Numbered from the stretch's first letter, positions 15,942 through 25,880 are shown. The stretch is 64,000 bases of DNA from Hyphomicrobiales bacterium (GCA_900489925.1 UEHQ01000002.1:1-64000), one strand, 5' to 3'. The notes: generated by a model not told the origin, from the sequence alone. Numbers and translations are program-made.

Positions 15942-17660
15942 CTACCCGCTGGCCTGCGTAAACGCCTTTGCCAGATGATTTTGGAAAACCGTCTCCAGGA
16001 TATCGGGGCTGACCGGCTTCATGATCACATCATTCATGCCCGCCTTCGTGCACTCGGCACGATCGCGCTCGAAGGCTTGCGTCAACACGCCGACGATCGG
16101 AGTGGTGGAGCCTGTTCCTTCTTCCATCTGCCTGATCATCCGGGCTGCCTCGAAGCCATTGAGCCCAGGCAGCGAGATGTCCATCAGGACGATCTTCGGC
16201 TTATGCTCGGTCCACAGCCGTACGGCCTCGTCACCGCTGGCGGCAATCAGGTAGCGATAGCCAAGACCTTCGAGGATCTGCGAGAAGACGATCTGGTTGA
16301 TATCATTGTCTTCGGCAACCAGGACGTCGAGCGAGCGAACCTCTTCGACAGTGGTGATTTCCCAGTCGGTGTCGATCGGGTCAAGCTGCACACCGCGCTT
16401 GTTGCGGTTGAAGTGCCGCGCGATCTGGAATGTCAATTCGTTGGCAAGCTGAAAGCCGTCCATGACAAGCGACGGGATACCGTGCTGATCGGCCAGTTCC
16501 AGGCATCGCATGCCCATCTGGTTGTCGATGATGAGCAGGTCGAGGGCGATACCTTCCTGCCCCGCAAGCTCCAGGAAATGTTCTTGCTCGTCCTCGCCGC
16601 GCACCGAGCAGGCTTCGAAGCCGTATTTCGCCAGCATCCGCAGCGCCGCCGTTTCGGCAGCGATATCGGCCGTAACCACCAGGATCTTTCGGCCGGAAAA
16701 GTTCTCCGGGACGATCGCCTCCATCGCCGCGGGTTCGCGACGTTCGGTGCTCGCCGTCATCGGCACATAGGCTCTGCGATAGGAATTCTTGCTCGATGTG
16801 GTTACCGCTGAGGCGAGCTCGAACTCGTCAAGATCGGCGCCGTCCCGCGGCAGATCCTGCATCGTCGCCACCAGGAAATAGCGACCCGGCTTTCCGATGC
16901 GATGCTTGCGCGTGACGATATCGCGCTCGGCACCGTCGCGGGAAACCTGCCGCTGGCGCGAGATCGACATCTCGCCCGTTTCCAGCACATGCCGATCGCT
17001 TTCCTCGAAGCGCTCGGCGATCTCGGGCGAAAACAGATCCGAGCTCTTGCGCCCCAGCACTTCATCCACGCTCGACTGATACTTCTCGCAGAACGCGATG
17101 TTGACCGCGACGTAGTTGAGATTGCGATCCTTGACGAAGAGCGGGAACGGCAGGTTGTCGAGAATATCCTCGGTCAACTGTACCCGTTCGAGATCCAGCC
17201 GCCACTGCTCCTCGCGCTTCTTGTCTTCCGAGATGTCCGAGATGACGCAGACGCCAAAGCCGCTCGCCAGGCGCCGCTTCTGGAAGCGGATCCAGCAATC
17301 GCTGGCCTGTTCGACGGACTCGAAGCGTTCGCGCCAATGCGAGGCGATCTTCTGGGACAGCCAGTCCTCACGGTTGAGCGCGCTCTTCTTTCCGGCGGAT
17401 TGGTTGCGGATGCCGGTGTCGTAGATCGCACCGAGAAAATCGCGAAGCCGCGTGCCAGGCTTCAGCATCGCCGCGGAAATCGGGAAGAAATCCAGCACCT
17501 GACGGCTGGCAAAGACCAGGTGGTCTGTCTTGTCGTAGACAATGAAAGCGGAGGAAAGGCTCTCGCAAACCGCGTCGAACAGCGCTGTCTGCAGGCTGGC
17601 TTCAGCCGGCCCTTCGCCATTCATAGATGATGTGTCCGCTTTTTCGAAGCCGGCACCCAT
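15942..17660 (-). CDS. PAS-PAS-REC-REC protein without a kinase core
   Basis: A ~572-residue protein. Two PAS-like domains occupy about residues 20-150 (SSAFIVYDKTDHLVFASRQV) and 165-285 (LPFPLFVKDRNLNYVAVNIA). A degenerate receiver (KILVVTADIA, DLLIIDNQMG) is followed by a canonical C-terminal receiver (VLVAEDNDINQIVF, phospho-Asp in VLMDISLPGLNG, Lys in MKPVSP). No HisKA H-box and no N/G1/G2 ATPase motifs occur between PAS and REC, where hybrid kinases carry them. It therefore cannot autophosphorylate and must receive phosphate or act as a scaffold. The start is uncertain (ATG 17660; TTG 17708). A CtrA-type box lies about 70 bp upstream. Confidence 0.8.
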   Translation of the reverse strand: MGAGFEKADTSSMNGEGPAEASLQTALFDAVCESLSSAFIVYDKTDHLVFASRQVLDFFPISAAMLKPGTRLRDFLGAIYDTGIRNQSAGKKSALNREDWLSQKIASHWRERFESVEQASDCWIRFQKRRLASGFGVCVISDISEDKKREEQWRLDLERVQLTEDILDNLPFPLFVKDRNLNYVAVNIAFCEKYQSSVDEVLGRKSSDLFSPEIAERFEESDRHVLETGEMSISRQRQVSRDGAERDIVTRKHRIGKPGRYFLVATMQDLPRDGADLDEFELASAVTTSSKNSYRRAYVPMTASTERREPAAMEAIVPENFSGRKILVVTADIAAETAALRMLAKYGFEACSVRGEDEQEHFLELAGQEGIALDLLIIDNQMGMRCLELADQHGIPSLVMDGFQLANELTFQIARHFNRNKRGVQLDPIDTDWEITTVEEVRSLDVLVAEDNDINQIVFSQILEGLGYRYLIAASGDEAVRLWTEHKPKIVLMDISLPGLNGFEAARMIRQMEEGTGSTTPIVGVLTQAFERDRAECTKAGMNDVIMKPVSPDILETVFQNHLAKAFTQASG

Positions 17661-17730
17661 TCTTACGCGTCCCACATCTGTCCGATTGCAAGTATTCTTC
17701 GGAGGCAAGTCGCAAAATGCCAGCTTTGTC

Positions 17731-17745
17731 TTAAGGTGCGCTTAA
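17731..17745. promoter_or_regulatory. CtrA-type box (TTAA-N7-TTAA)
   Basis: TTAA at 17731-17734 and TTAA at 17742-17745 are exactly 7 nt apart and followed by C, matching the TTAA-N7-TTAAC site of the cell-cycle regulator CtrA. It lies in the divergent gap between the PAS-REC gene and mutL. A GCTTAA-CA-TTAAGC palindrome (17740-17753) overlaps it. Confidence 0.5.
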
Positions 17746-17836
17746 CATTAAGCAGTGGAATATTAGGGGCCGTACAAGCATTGCCGGCTGCGCTTTCGCC
17801 CTTCCCTAAGGCCTGCGAATCCGCGAAAATACGCGC

Positions 17837-19657
17837 ATGGCCATCAGACAGCTTTCCGAGACGCTCATCAACCAGATCGCCGCCGGCGAAGTCATCGAAC
17901 GACCGGCAAGTGCTGCCAAGGAGCTGATCGAGAATGCGCTCGATGCGGGCGCGACGCGCATCGAAATCGCAACCTCCGGCGGCGGCAAGAGCTTGTTGCG
18001 GGTGTCCGACAACGGCTCCGGCATGGATGTCACCGATCTCGAGCTTGCCGTCCGGCGGCATTGCACCTCGAAGATATCCGACACGCTCGACGATATCCGC
18101 ACGCTTGGCTTCCGCGGCGAGGCGCTGCCTTCGATTGGATCGGTTGCGCGCCTTAGCATTTCCAGCCGCCGTAAGGATAGCGCCGGCGGCAGCGAGATCG
18201 CGGTTGCCGGCGGCAAGCTCCTGCATTTGCGCCCGTCCGCATCGAACCCCGGCACCATCGTCGAGGTCCGCGATCTGTTCTTCGCGACGCCGGCAAGACT
18301 GAAGTTCCTGAAGACGGAGAAGGCCGAGGCCGCCGCGATCACCGAGATCGTCAAGCGGATGGCAATCGCCTTCCCCGGCGTGCGCTTCGTGCTCTCCGGC
18401 ACAGACCGGACGACGCTGGAATTCCCCGCAACGGGCGACGACCATCTTGCGCGCATGGCGCAGATCCTCGGCAAGGAATTCCGCGACAACGCCATCGAAA
18501 TCGATGCCGAGCGCGAAGACGTGACGCTGACCGGTTTTGCCGGCGTACCGACATTCAATCGCGGAAACTCGGCGCATCAATACGCCTTCGTCAACGGCCG
18601 GCCGGTTCAGGACAAGCTCATCCTCTCGGCCATCCGGGGTGCCTATGCGGAAACCATCCCGTCGGGGCGCTACCCGGTCGCGGTCCTTTCCATCACGATC
18701 GATCCCGCATTGGTCGACGTCAACGTTCATCCCGCCAAGTCGGATGTTCGCTTCCGCGATCCGCAGCTGGTGCGCGGCCTGATCGTCGGCGCGATCCGCG
18801 AGGCCCTTGCCCGCGACGGCAGCCGGGCAGCGACGACTGGCGCAGACGGGATGCTTCGATCCTTCCGGCCCGGTTTCCAGCCGAATGCCTACCGGCCCCA
18901 GCCGTGGACGCCGGAGACCTCCCCTTCCCGACCTTACCAGCCACCGGCCAGCGATAGCCGTTTCAGCGAGCGGCCGCAGGCCTCGTTCGACGGTCTGGTA
19001 TCGCCCACCGCGCGTGCCGAAGCGCCTGCACCGACTTTACAGCGCGCAGCACCCGCTGAAGCCGAAGCGCCCTCCCGTTTCCCGCTGGGTGCCGCCCGCG
19101 CGCAGATCCACGAAAACTACATTGTCGCGCAGACCGAGGACGGCCTGGTGATTGTCGACCAGCACGCGGCGCACGAACGGCTGGTGTTCGAGGCGATGCG
19201 CAAGGCGCTGCATTCGAAGCGGCTCGCGTCACAGGTCCTGCTCATCCCTGAAATCATCGACCTGCCGGAAGAGGATTGCGATCGGCTGATGCAGTTTTCC
19301 GCCGAGCTGGGCGAGCTTGGCTTGGCGATCGAGCGTTTCGGTCCCGGGGCGATCGCGGTTCGCGAGACGCCCGCGATGCTTGGCGAGGTGGATGCCACCG
19401 GCCTCATCCGCCAGCTCGCCGACGAGATTGCGGAGTGGGACACGGCTTCCGGCCTTTCGGCAAAGCTTGAATATGTTGCGGCGACCATGGCCTGCCACGG
19501 GTCGGTGCGCTCGGGCCGGCGCCTACGGCCGGAAGAAATGAACGCCTTGCTGCGTCAAATGGAAGTGACCCCCGGCTCCGGCCAGTGCAATCACGGACGC
19601 CCCACCTATATCGAACTGAAGCTCTCAGATATCGAGCGCCTGTTCGGCAGGAGCTGA
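17837..19657 (+). CDS. mutL: DNA mismatch repair protein MutL
   Basis: A 606-residue MutL. The GHKL ATPase domain shows [27 protein letters not shown] and [14 protein letters not shown]; a Pro-rich linker spans about residues 325-420. The C-terminal dimerisation domain carries [12 protein letters not shown], which exactly fits the DQHA(X)2E(X)4E metal-binding motif of endonuclease-type MutL, and GQCNHGRP. It therefore likely nicks DNA itself, as expected in bacteria without MutH. It is expressed alone from the divergent region with the PAS-REC gene. Confidence 0.96.
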   Translation: MAIRQLSETLINQIAAGEVIERPASAAKELIENALDAGATRIEIATSGGGKSLLRVSDNGSGMDVTDLELAVRRHCTSKISDTLDDIRTLGFRGEALPSIGSVARLSISSRRKDSAGGSEIAVAGGKLLHLRPSASNPGTIVEVRDLFFATPARLKFLKTEKAEAAAITEIVKRMAIAFPGVRFVLSGTDRTTLEFPATGDDHLARMAQILGKEFRDNAIEIDAEREDVTLTGFAGVPTFNRGNSAHQYAFVNGRPVQDKLILSAIRGAYAETIPSGRYPVAVLSITIDPALVDVNVHPAKSDVRFRDPQLVRGLIVGAIREALARDGSRAATTGADGMLRSFRPGFQPNAYRPQPWTPETSPSRPYQPPASDSRFSERPQASFDGLVSPTARAEAPAPTLQRAAPAEAEAPSRFPLGAARAQIHENYIVAQTEDGLVIVDQHAAHERLVFEAMRKALHSKRLASQVLLIPEIIDLPEEDCDRLMQFSAELGELGLAIERFGPGAIAVRETPAMLGEVDATGLIRQLADEIAEWDTASGLSAKLEYVAATMACHGSVRSGRRLRPEEMNALLRQMEVTPGSGQCNHGRPTYIELKLSDIERLFGRS

Positions 19658-19725
19658 AAAATGCTGGCAATGCCGGCGGCGCCGGAGTATGGCAAGGAAA
19701 CAACCAGCCGCAAGGAACGGAGCGT

Positions 19726-19956
19726 ATGAATTTGTTTGAAGGACATGGAAACCGCGAGGCGCAGATACGGTATCTGGATGCGGATTTTCAGATCCTGTCG
19801 CCAGGTTCCTATGTCGTCTGTGCCATATCGGGCAAGCAGATTCCGCTTGACGAACTGCGCTATTGGAGCGTCGCACGGCAGGAGCCCTATGCCGACGCCA
19901 TGACCTCCCTGGAAGCAGACAAACGCGCTGGCGTCCTGCCAAACCAGAAGCGCTGA
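19726..19956 (+). CDS. DUF2093 family protein
   Basis: A 76-residue soluble protein with the DUF2093 pattern: EAQIRYLDADFQILSPGSYV, CAISGKQIPLDELRYWSV and a charged C-terminus. The function is unknown. AAGGA precedes the ATG. It lies 68 nt after mutL and converges with lpxK three bases later. Confidence 0.85.
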   Translation: MNLFEGHGNREAQIRYLDADFQILSPGSYVVCAISGKQIPLDELRYWSVARQEPYADAMTSLEADKRAGVLPNQKR

Positions 19957-19959
19957 TCC

Positions 19960-21000
19960 TCAGCCTTTCGCCTTTTCCTTGAGCCGCCGTGCTCGGCAGG
20001 CTTCGAGTGCGCGCTCGATGATGAGATCAGGCGCCCGATGATCGGCAAAAGCCATCTCGACCTCGATGACCCGGCATCGCGCGGCCAATTGCTCGGCTTT
20101 TCCGTGATGGCCTGCCAGCCGCACGAAATCCTTCGACGTCGTCACGATCAGAAGATCCTCGCGATCGGCGGTTGACAGGATATCGTCAATCTCGTCGTCC
20201 GTCAGGTGCTCGTGATCTCCGAAGGAGCGCCGCACGACGATATCGGCGCTCACGGATTCCACCGTCCTGAAGAACTTGGCGGGATCGGCAATGCCGGCGA
20301 AGGCAAGAACGCGGCGCCCGGCCAGATCAGCGCCGTCAGACACCTTCAAGGCAGCGGTAAAGTAAGGCTTGGCGGCGCGGGCCGCGATGCGGACGATGGT
20401 ATCGGCAGCGGTGCCGGCACCGACCTTGAGCAGCGCTGTGGCATAGCTCAGCTGCTGGCGGATCGGCGCGCGTACCGGGCCGCCCGGCACGATATGGCCG
20501 TTGCCGAGGCCACGCGTCGCATCGATCACCAGCAGAGCGTAGTCGATCGCCAGCCGCGCGCTTTGAAAACCGTCATCCATGATGATCAGGTCCGCGCCCT
20601 CCTTGACGAGGCGCTGCGCACCTTCGACGCGGCGGCGGGAAATCACCGTCATCGCCTCGCGGGCGAGAAGCAGCGGCTCATCGCCGACGGCAACGGCGCG
20701 GTGATGCGCGGGATCGACCACGGTGGTCACGTCGAGCGAGCCGCCATAGCCCCTGCTCAGAAAGCCGGGCTTCAGGCCCTTTGCCTTCGCAGCACGGGCG
20801 ATGGTCAGCGCCGTCGGCGTCTTTCCGGCGCCGCCGACGGTGAAATTCCCAACGCAGATGACCGGGATCGGGACGGAGGCACGCTTGGCATGCGCCATGC
20901 GATAACCCGCGATGCGACCGTAAAGGAAGGAAACAGGATAGAGTGTCCAGGCGCGCCAATCGGCCTTCGTCCACCAAAACGGCGGCGCTTCGGATACCAT
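19960..21000 (-). CDS. lpxK: Tetraacyldisaccharide 4'-kinase
   Basis: This 346-residue inner-membrane-associated kinase phosphorylates the 4' position of the lipid A disaccharide. It begins with the amphipathic [20 protein letters not shown] segment, then the Walker A loop [30 protein letters not shown] and MDDGFQ. The ATG at 21000 opens the conserved N-terminus; upstream in-frame codons lack family similarity. It is part of the lipid A/core block with waaA, on the same strand. Confidence 0.94.
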   Translation of the reverse strand: MVSEAPPFWWTKADWRAWTLYPVSFLYGRIAGYRMAHAKRASVPIPVICVGNFTVGGAGKTPTALTIARAAKAKGLKPGFLSRGYGGSLDVTTVVDPAHHRAVAVGDEPLLLAREAMTVISRRRVEGAQRLVKEGADLIIMDDGFQSARLAIDYALLVIDATRGLGNGHIVPGGPVRAPIRQQLSYATALLKVGAGTAADTIVRIAARAAKPYFTAALKVSDGADLAGRRVLAFAGIADPAKFFRTVESVSADIVVRRSFGDHEHLTDDEIDDILSTADREDLLIVTTSKDFVRLAGHHGKAEQLAARCRVIEVEMAFADHRAPDLIIERALEACRARRLKEKAKG

Positions 21001-21106
21001 TCTTCCCGTCCTGCCTTTCGGACCGCGGGCCGGAAGCCGGCGGCTCTCATCCTCAACCGGGCGAAAAGAGAAGGCAATTTTCAAGAAAAAGCAAGCCTTT
21101 GGTCAA

Positions 21107-21820
21107 TCAGGCGAGCTGGAGATCGGGCAACAGCCCCTCAAGCTCGGTGATGTCATTGAGGCAATAGTCGGACGCCGCAGCGAGCGACTCGCGCGATCCG
21201 GTGCCCGTCAGCACGGCGACGGACAGGCCGGCACCCGCATTGCGCCCCATGTGGAGATCGTGATTGTTGTCGCCGACGACGGCAACCTCGGAAGGATGAA
21301 GTCCCGTGGCCTCGCAGAAGCCGAGTACCATGCCGGGCTCCGGCTTGGTGCCGAAACCGCTGTCATAGCCAGCGACATAATCCACGAACTCGGCAAAGCC
21401 GAAGCGCAGCGCCGTCTGCCGGATCGACCGTTCATTATCGCTGGACGCAACGCCCAGGCGAAAGCCGCGCGCGTGAAGGCGAGCGAAGAAGCCGGCAAGA
21501 TCCGTCACCGGAACCGAAAACTCGGCCGCATTCGAGAAGAGCTCATCGAGCTGAACCGTGAGGGCCACAACGTCGATCGGGGAGCCGGCAGCGACAAGAC
21601 CGTCGGCGATCTGGCGCGTGTTACCGGCGGCTAGCAGGCTGTCTGGAACGATGTGGCCGGTCACCGGGTCCATGCCGCACGCCAGCAACAGGCGATCGGC
21701 TAGGTCCGGATCGTCGTTGGATGCAATACGCGCAAGCTCGCGATTTACCGGCAACCAGCTCTCGTCATAGTCGAGAAGCGTGCCGTCTTTGTCGAAGAGG
21801 ATGCCCTTGATCGCTCGCAT
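21107..21820 (-). CDS. HAD-superfamily phosphatase (Gph-like)
   Basis: A 237-residue HAD hydrolase. Motif I is FDKDGTLLDYDESW, motif II is GVASSDNE, and motif III/IV is GTKPEPGMV ... VVGDNNHDLHMG, with a helical cap between motifs I and II. This is the architecture of phosphoglycolate phosphatase-like enzymes. It lies 11 nt from waaA and upstream of lpxK on the same strand, so a role linked to lipid A or Kdo supply is conceivable but unproved. It is not KdsC-like, which is shorter and capless. Confidence 0.85.
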   Translation of the reverse strand: MRAIKGILFDKDGTLLDYDESWLPVNRELARIASNDDPDLADRLLLACGMDPVTGHIVPDSLLAAGNTRQIADGLVAAGSPIDVVALTVQLDELFSNAAEFSVPVTDLAGFFARLHARGFRLGVASSDNERSIRQTALRFGFAEFVDYVAGYDSGFGTKPEPGMVLGFCEATGLHPSEVAVVGDNNHDLHMGRNAGAGLSVAVLTGTGSRESLAAASDYCLNDITELEGLLPDLQLA

Positions 21821-21831
21821 GTCAGTCGCCC

Positions 21832-23151
21832 TTAGCGTTGCGCCGCCGTCTTCGGCAGCAGCCTTGCCTTTACCGTCAGCGGGTTGATGTAGGGTTCAAG
21901 CCCCTTCACCGTCGCCGTCAGCGCACCGCGCATTTCTTGCACAGCTCCGATGCCGGCCTCGATCATTTTGCGGCGCGCGTCGTCGTTGGACAGCAAATAA
22001 TGGACGCCCTTGGCGAGCATCTCGGTATCGCGAACCATGCGAGCGCTGCCGCGGCGGGCAAGCTTCTGATAGGCTTCGCGGAAATTCTGCACATTGCTGC
22101 CCGACAGCACGGCGCAGCCGAGCATGGCTGGCTCCAGCGGGTTCTGCCCACCTTCGCCAAACAGCGAGCGGCCGACGAAGGCCACTTCCGTAAGCCTGAG
22201 ATAAAGTCCCATCTCGCCGATCGTGTCCCCGAGGAAAACATCGACATCCGGCGAGAGCACGTCTTCTCGCGTTCGCCGCGCGACCTTCAGTCCCTGCTTG
22301 ACCAGCTCTTCCTCGATGGCATCCGCGCGCTCGGGATGGCGGGGAACGATGATGGTGAGCTGGCCGTCGCGCTCCTTGAGCGTGCGGTGGACGATGCCGG
22401 CCGCCTTTTCCTCGCCGTCGAATGTGGAGATCGCAGCCCAGGTCTTTCGATCGCCGATCTGCTTCTTGTAACGGGCAAAGACGGCTGCGTCATAGGACGG
22501 CGCATCCGTATCGACCTTCAGATTGCCGGACATGATGACCTGGCGCACGCCGAGATCGCGGAAACGCTCGGCATCGAGGTCGGATTGGGCGATGACCAAT
22601 GCGAGATTTTCAAACAGCGCTTCGGCAAGCGACGGACGCCGGCTCCATCTGGCGAAGGAACGGTCGGACATCCGGGCATTGACCAGAATCTGCGGGATAC
22701 GGCGCCGGCCGAGTTCCATGACGGTGGCCGGCCAGATTTCGGACTCGGCGATCAGCGCGCAATCGGGCTGCCAATAATCCAGGAAGCGGCTGACAGCCGG
22801 CTTCAGGTCGAGCGGCACGTATTGATGGATTGCTTCGGAGCCAATGCGCTGCGTCGCCAGTTTCGCGGAGGTCACCGTGCCGGTCGTCAAAATGACGTGA
22901 ATGTCGCGGCGGCGGATTTCGCGGATCAACGGAATGACCGCATTCATCTCGCCGACGCTTGCGGCATGGAACCACACAAGCGGACCTGCCGGACGGTCGG
23001 CGCTGGCATAGCCCGAGCGCTCCAGCCGCCGGGCGCGGTCTTCCTTGCCCTTGGCGGCCCGATACGCCAGGTAGCCACCGACGAACGGGGCCAGCAAGGT
23101 GCCGGTTGCCTGATAGGCGCCTAGCGCTACACGCGCCATGCGACCGCTCAT
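21832..23151 (-). CDS. waaA: 3-deoxy-D-manno-octulosonic acid (Kdo) transferase
   Basis: A 439-residue GT30 glycosyltransferase that adds Kdo to lipid IVA at the inner membrane. An N-terminal hydrophobic anchor is followed by PLVWFHAASVGEMNAVIPLI with the catalytic Glu, LTTGTVTSAKL, the CALIAESEIWPATVMELG acceptor region and, in the donor domain, IVPRHPERAD and FGEGGQNPLEPAMLGCAVLS. Length and motifs indicate an intact enzyme. It is co-oriented with HAD, lpxK, DUF4170, IMPase and pmbA. Confidence 0.95.
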   Translation of the reverse strand: MSGRMARVALGAYQATGTLLAPFVGGYLAYRAAKGKEDRARRLERSGYASADRPAGPLVWFHAASVGEMNAVIPLIREIRRRDIHVILTTGTVTSAKLATQRIGSEAIHQYVPLDLKPAVSRFLDYWQPDCALIAESEIWPATVMELGRRRIPQILVNARMSDRSFARWSRRPSLAEALFENLALVIAQSDLDAERFRDLGVRQVIMSGNLKVDTDAPSYDAAVFARYKKQIGDRKTWAAISTFDGEEKAAGIVHRTLKERDGQLTIIVPRHPERADAIEEELVKQGLKVARRTREDVLSPDVDVFLGDTIGEMGLYLRLTEVAFVGRSLFGEGGQNPLEPAMLGCAVLSGSNVQNFREAYQKLARRGSARMVRDTEMLAKGVHYLLSNDDARRKMIEAGIGAVQEMRGALTATVKGLEPYINPLTVKARLLPKTAAQR

Positions 23152-23285
23152 CTGGTATCTCTCCGATCAACGGTGATCGACATGAACCCATTCCCAATTA
23201 TCGTTGCGGCCGCAATGGCCGAGCAGTTTGTTCAGAATGCGTCAGCCGCCGACTTCGCAGCGAGGAGGAGCGCCGGGACCAGCAA

Positions 23286-23531
23286 TTACTTTGAGGATTT
23301 GTCTTCCGGGTCCAGCAGGCGATGCATGTGAACAATGAAATAGCGCATATGCGCGTTATCGACCGTCGACTGCGCCTTGGACTTCCAGGCCGTCAGTGCG
23401 GACGCGTAGTCCGGAAAAATGCCGACGATATCGAGGTCCTTGAGGTCCCTGAACTGAACGTCGTCAAGACTTTCCAATTCGCCGCCAAATACAAGGTGCA
23501 ACAACTGTTTCTTTTCGCTCGATGCGGTCAT
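23286..23531 (-). CDS. DUF4170 family protein
   Basis: An 81-residue soluble protein with the DUF4170 core LVFGGELESLDDVQFRDLKD, DIVGIFPDYASALTAWKSKA and MRYFIVHMHRLLDP. The function is unknown; the family is usually found beside waaA in Rhizobiales, as here. Confidence 0.85.
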   Translation of the reverse strand: MTASSEKKQLLHLVFGGELESLDDVQFRDLKDLDIVGIFPDYASALTAWKSKAQSTVDNAHMRYFIVHMHRLLDPEDKSSK

Positions 23532-23593
23532 TTTTCTTCTCTTTCTTTTGTCGTCTCCTCCGCCGTTTCATCTGAGGGATTTTGACGGAAACG

Positions 23594-24400
23594 TCAACTG
23601 CCTCGTCGTTCGGCAAGGCCTATTAGCAGGTCGTTCAGGCGCGAGTTGGGCGCCGCGCAAAGTTCGCCGTGGCTAACCTGAGAACGGTTATAAACAAGCG
23701 GTTTTCCATCAAGATCGACCAGGCGCCCACCGGCCCGCTCAAGGATAAGGTCAGCGGCGGCAAGGTCCCAATCATGGGAGTTGCGCTTGACGAAGGTGCC
23801 ATCGATGCGACCGTCGGCGACCATGGCGATGCGATAGGCCAGCGAGGGAACGTGTTTGACTCGCTCGATCGAGTGCCGTAGCCCGTGCGGAAATGCCGCG
23901 AGCACATCTTCGGCGATCGCAAAGCGAGACGGTCCCTCGGAGGCTGACGACACCGCGATCGGCTTTCCGTTCCTGAGCGCGATGCCGTCCGCGGTCGCCT
24001 CGTAGAATTCATCCAGCGCCGGAGCGTAAAGCACGCCGGCGACCGGCCGCCCCCGATGGACGACGGCGACACTCACGCACCAGAGGTTCTGGCCGGCGAT
24101 GAATGCGCGCGTCCCGTCGATGGGGTCGATGATGAAGAGCGTGTCATGCGACAGGCGGGCACCATCGTCGTCCGTCTCTTCCGAAAGCCAGCCATATTGA
24201 GGACGCGCGCCGCGCAGGATAGTGTCGAGCTTTTCGTTCGCGGCAAAATCGGCGGCACTGACGGGGGACCTGCCCTCGTTCTTCCACCAGACCTCGGGCG
24301 ACTGGTTAAAGTGGCTGAGAGCGACGATACCCGCCTGCCTTGCGGCATCGGCGATCAACTCAAGATCGCTTTGCCAGCGGGCCATATCCAAGTCGCTCAT
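23594..24400 (-). CDS. Inositol monophosphatase-family phosphatase (CysQ-like)
   Basis: A 268-residue metal-dependent phosphatase. The signatures are WLSEETDDD (metal-binding Glu-Glu), IIDPIDGTRAFIAG and the C-terminal SHDWDLAAADLILERAGG. The family covers inositol monophosphatase and 3'(2'),5'-bisphosphate nucleotidase (CysQ). Substrate cannot be settled from sequence; the position in the lipid A block does not resolve it. It starts 17 nt after pmbA. Confidence 0.88.
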   Translation of the reverse strand: MSDLDMARWQSDLELIADAARQAGIVALSHFNQSPEVWWKNEGRSPVSAADFAANEKLDTILRGARPQYGWLSEETDDDGARLSHDTLFIIDPIDGTRAFIAGQNLWCVSVAVVHRGRPVAGVLYAPALDEFYEATADGIALRNGKPIAVSSASEGPSRFAIAEDVLAAFPHGLRHSIERVKHVPSLAYRIAMVADGRIDGTFVKRNSHDWDLAAADLILERAGGRLVDLDGKPLVYNRSQVSHGELCAAPNSRLNDLLIGLAERRGS

Positions 24401-24417
24401 TCCATCAATCCAATCTG

Positions 24418-25764
24418 TCAGCGCCCCGCGAGCGTCAGTCCCTCGATCGCCAGCGTCGGGGCGGCAACGCCATACTTGCGGTCGATATCGTTTGCCGGCG
24501 TGACGCGCATGAACATGTCTTTCAGGTTCGATGCGATCGTGACTTCGGAAACGGCAAAGGTCAGTTCGCCGTTTTCGATCCAGAAGCCGGTGGCACCACG
24601 GCTGTATTCGCCGGTGATCATGTTGACGCCCTGGCCAATCAGCTCGGTGACGTAGAAACCATTGCCAACGCTGCGGATCAGGTCTTCCGGCGAGATGTCG
24701 CCCGGTTCCAGCGCGAGATTGGTGGAGGCCGGCGTTACCGAATTGCCGCCGCGCACGCCGCGACCATTGGTTTCCATGCCGATTTCACGCGCTGTCGACG
24801 TCGACAGGAACCAGTGCTTCAAAACACCATCCTCGATCATCACCAGCTGTTCGCCCGAAATGCCCTCACCGTCGAAGGGACGCGAAGACGGGCCGCGGAC
24901 GATCAACGGGTCGTCCGTGATCGACAGCCCGGTCTTCAGAACCTGCTGACCCATCTTGTCGCGCAGGAAGCTCGTCTTGCGGGCGACGGACGCGCCGTTG
25001 ATCGCGCCGGCGATGTGCCCAACGAAGCCGCGCGCAACGCGCGGATCGAAAACGACGGTGATATCCTTGCCGGTGTCGACCTGGCGCGGATTGAGACGGC
25101 GGATCGCCCGCTCGCCAGCGCGCCGGCCAATCTCGGCGGCATCATCCAGATCGGCGAAATAAAGACGGCTATCGAAGTCGTAATCACGCTCCATGCCCGT
25201 ACCCTCGCCAGCGATGACGCTGACCGAGCGGCCGAAACGCGAGGCCATGTAGCTGCCCTGGAAGCCATGCGACGTCACGAGAACGAGACCACCCATGCCG
25301 GCCGACGCACCGGCGCCGGAGGAATTGGTGACGCCCTTGACGGCGAGCGCAGCGGCCTCGGTTGCCAGCGCCCCTTCGCGCAGCTGATCCGCGGAGACCT
25401 CGGTCGTGTCCAGAAGTTGGAGATCCGGGTAGGACTTTGCCAGCTTGTCTTCATCGGCAAGGCAGGCAAACGGGTCTTCCGGCGATACCTTGGCCATGGC
25501 AACGGCGCGCTCGGCCAGAGCGGAGAGGTCGAAACCCGGGTTGGCCGAGACGCTGGCGACGCGCTTGCCAATGAAGACGCGCAGCGAGAAGTCATCGCTT
25601 TCGCAGGATTCAGTTCCTTCCACCTTGCCCAGGCGCACGCTGACGGACTGCGAACGGGAGCGCACGACGACGGCATCTGCGGCGTCGGCCCCTGCCTTCT
25701 TTGCCAGATCGATCAGTTGGCTTGCACGGGAAAGAAGCGTCGAGGAGTCGATTTCAGAGGACAT
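24418..25764 (-). CDS. pmbA: TldD/PmbA family metalloprotease component (TldE)
   Basis: A 448-residue TldE/PmbA protein, the non-catalytic partner of the TldD/TldE peptidase that processes small peptides and modified proteins. Family features are the N-terminal ADAADAVVVRSRSQSVSVR, the middle DSRLYFADLDDAAEIGRRAG and the C-terminal TRGVRGGNSV-like segment and GFWIENGELTFAVSEVTIA. The HExxxH motif of TldD is absent, as expected. No tldD is in this window. It is divergent from the CPA2 antiporter gene. Confidence 0.93.
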   Translation of the reverse strand: MSSEIDSSTLLSRASQLIDLAKKAGADAADAVVVRSRSQSVSVRLGKVEGTESCESDDFSLRVFIGKRVASVSANPGFDLSALAERAVAMAKVSPEDPFACLADEDKLAKSYPDLQLLDTTEVSADQLREGALATEAAALAVKGVTNSSGAGASAGMGGLVLVTSHGFQGSYMASRFGRSVSVIAGEGTGMERDYDFDSRLYFADLDDAAEIGRRAGERAIRRLNPRQVDTGKDITVVFDPRVARGFVGHIAGAINGASVARKTSFLRDKMGQQVLKTGLSITDDPLIVRGPSSRPFDGEGISGEQLVMIEDGVLKHWFLSTSTAREIGMETNGRGVRGGNSVTPASTNLALEPGDISPEDLIRSVGNGFYVTELIGQGVNMITGEYSRGATGFWIENGELTFAVSEVTIASNLKDMFMRVTPANDIDRKYGVAAPTLAIEGLTLAGR

Positions 25765-25880
25765 GATTTGGCCTTTCCTTCGCGTTCCATTTATTGTGCG
25801 CTACGGAAAGCATCAAGGCCGACACCACCGATTCTTTTTTAAACCGTTCGCGTGCCCGCCGATCGAAAGAGCCAGCCACC

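Noticed and set aside
23182..23331. 49-codon plus-strand ORF between waaA and DUF4170
   Set aside because: The peptide looks mildly protein-like, but there is no ribosome site, it overlaps the DUF4170 3' end antisense and nothing else supports expression.
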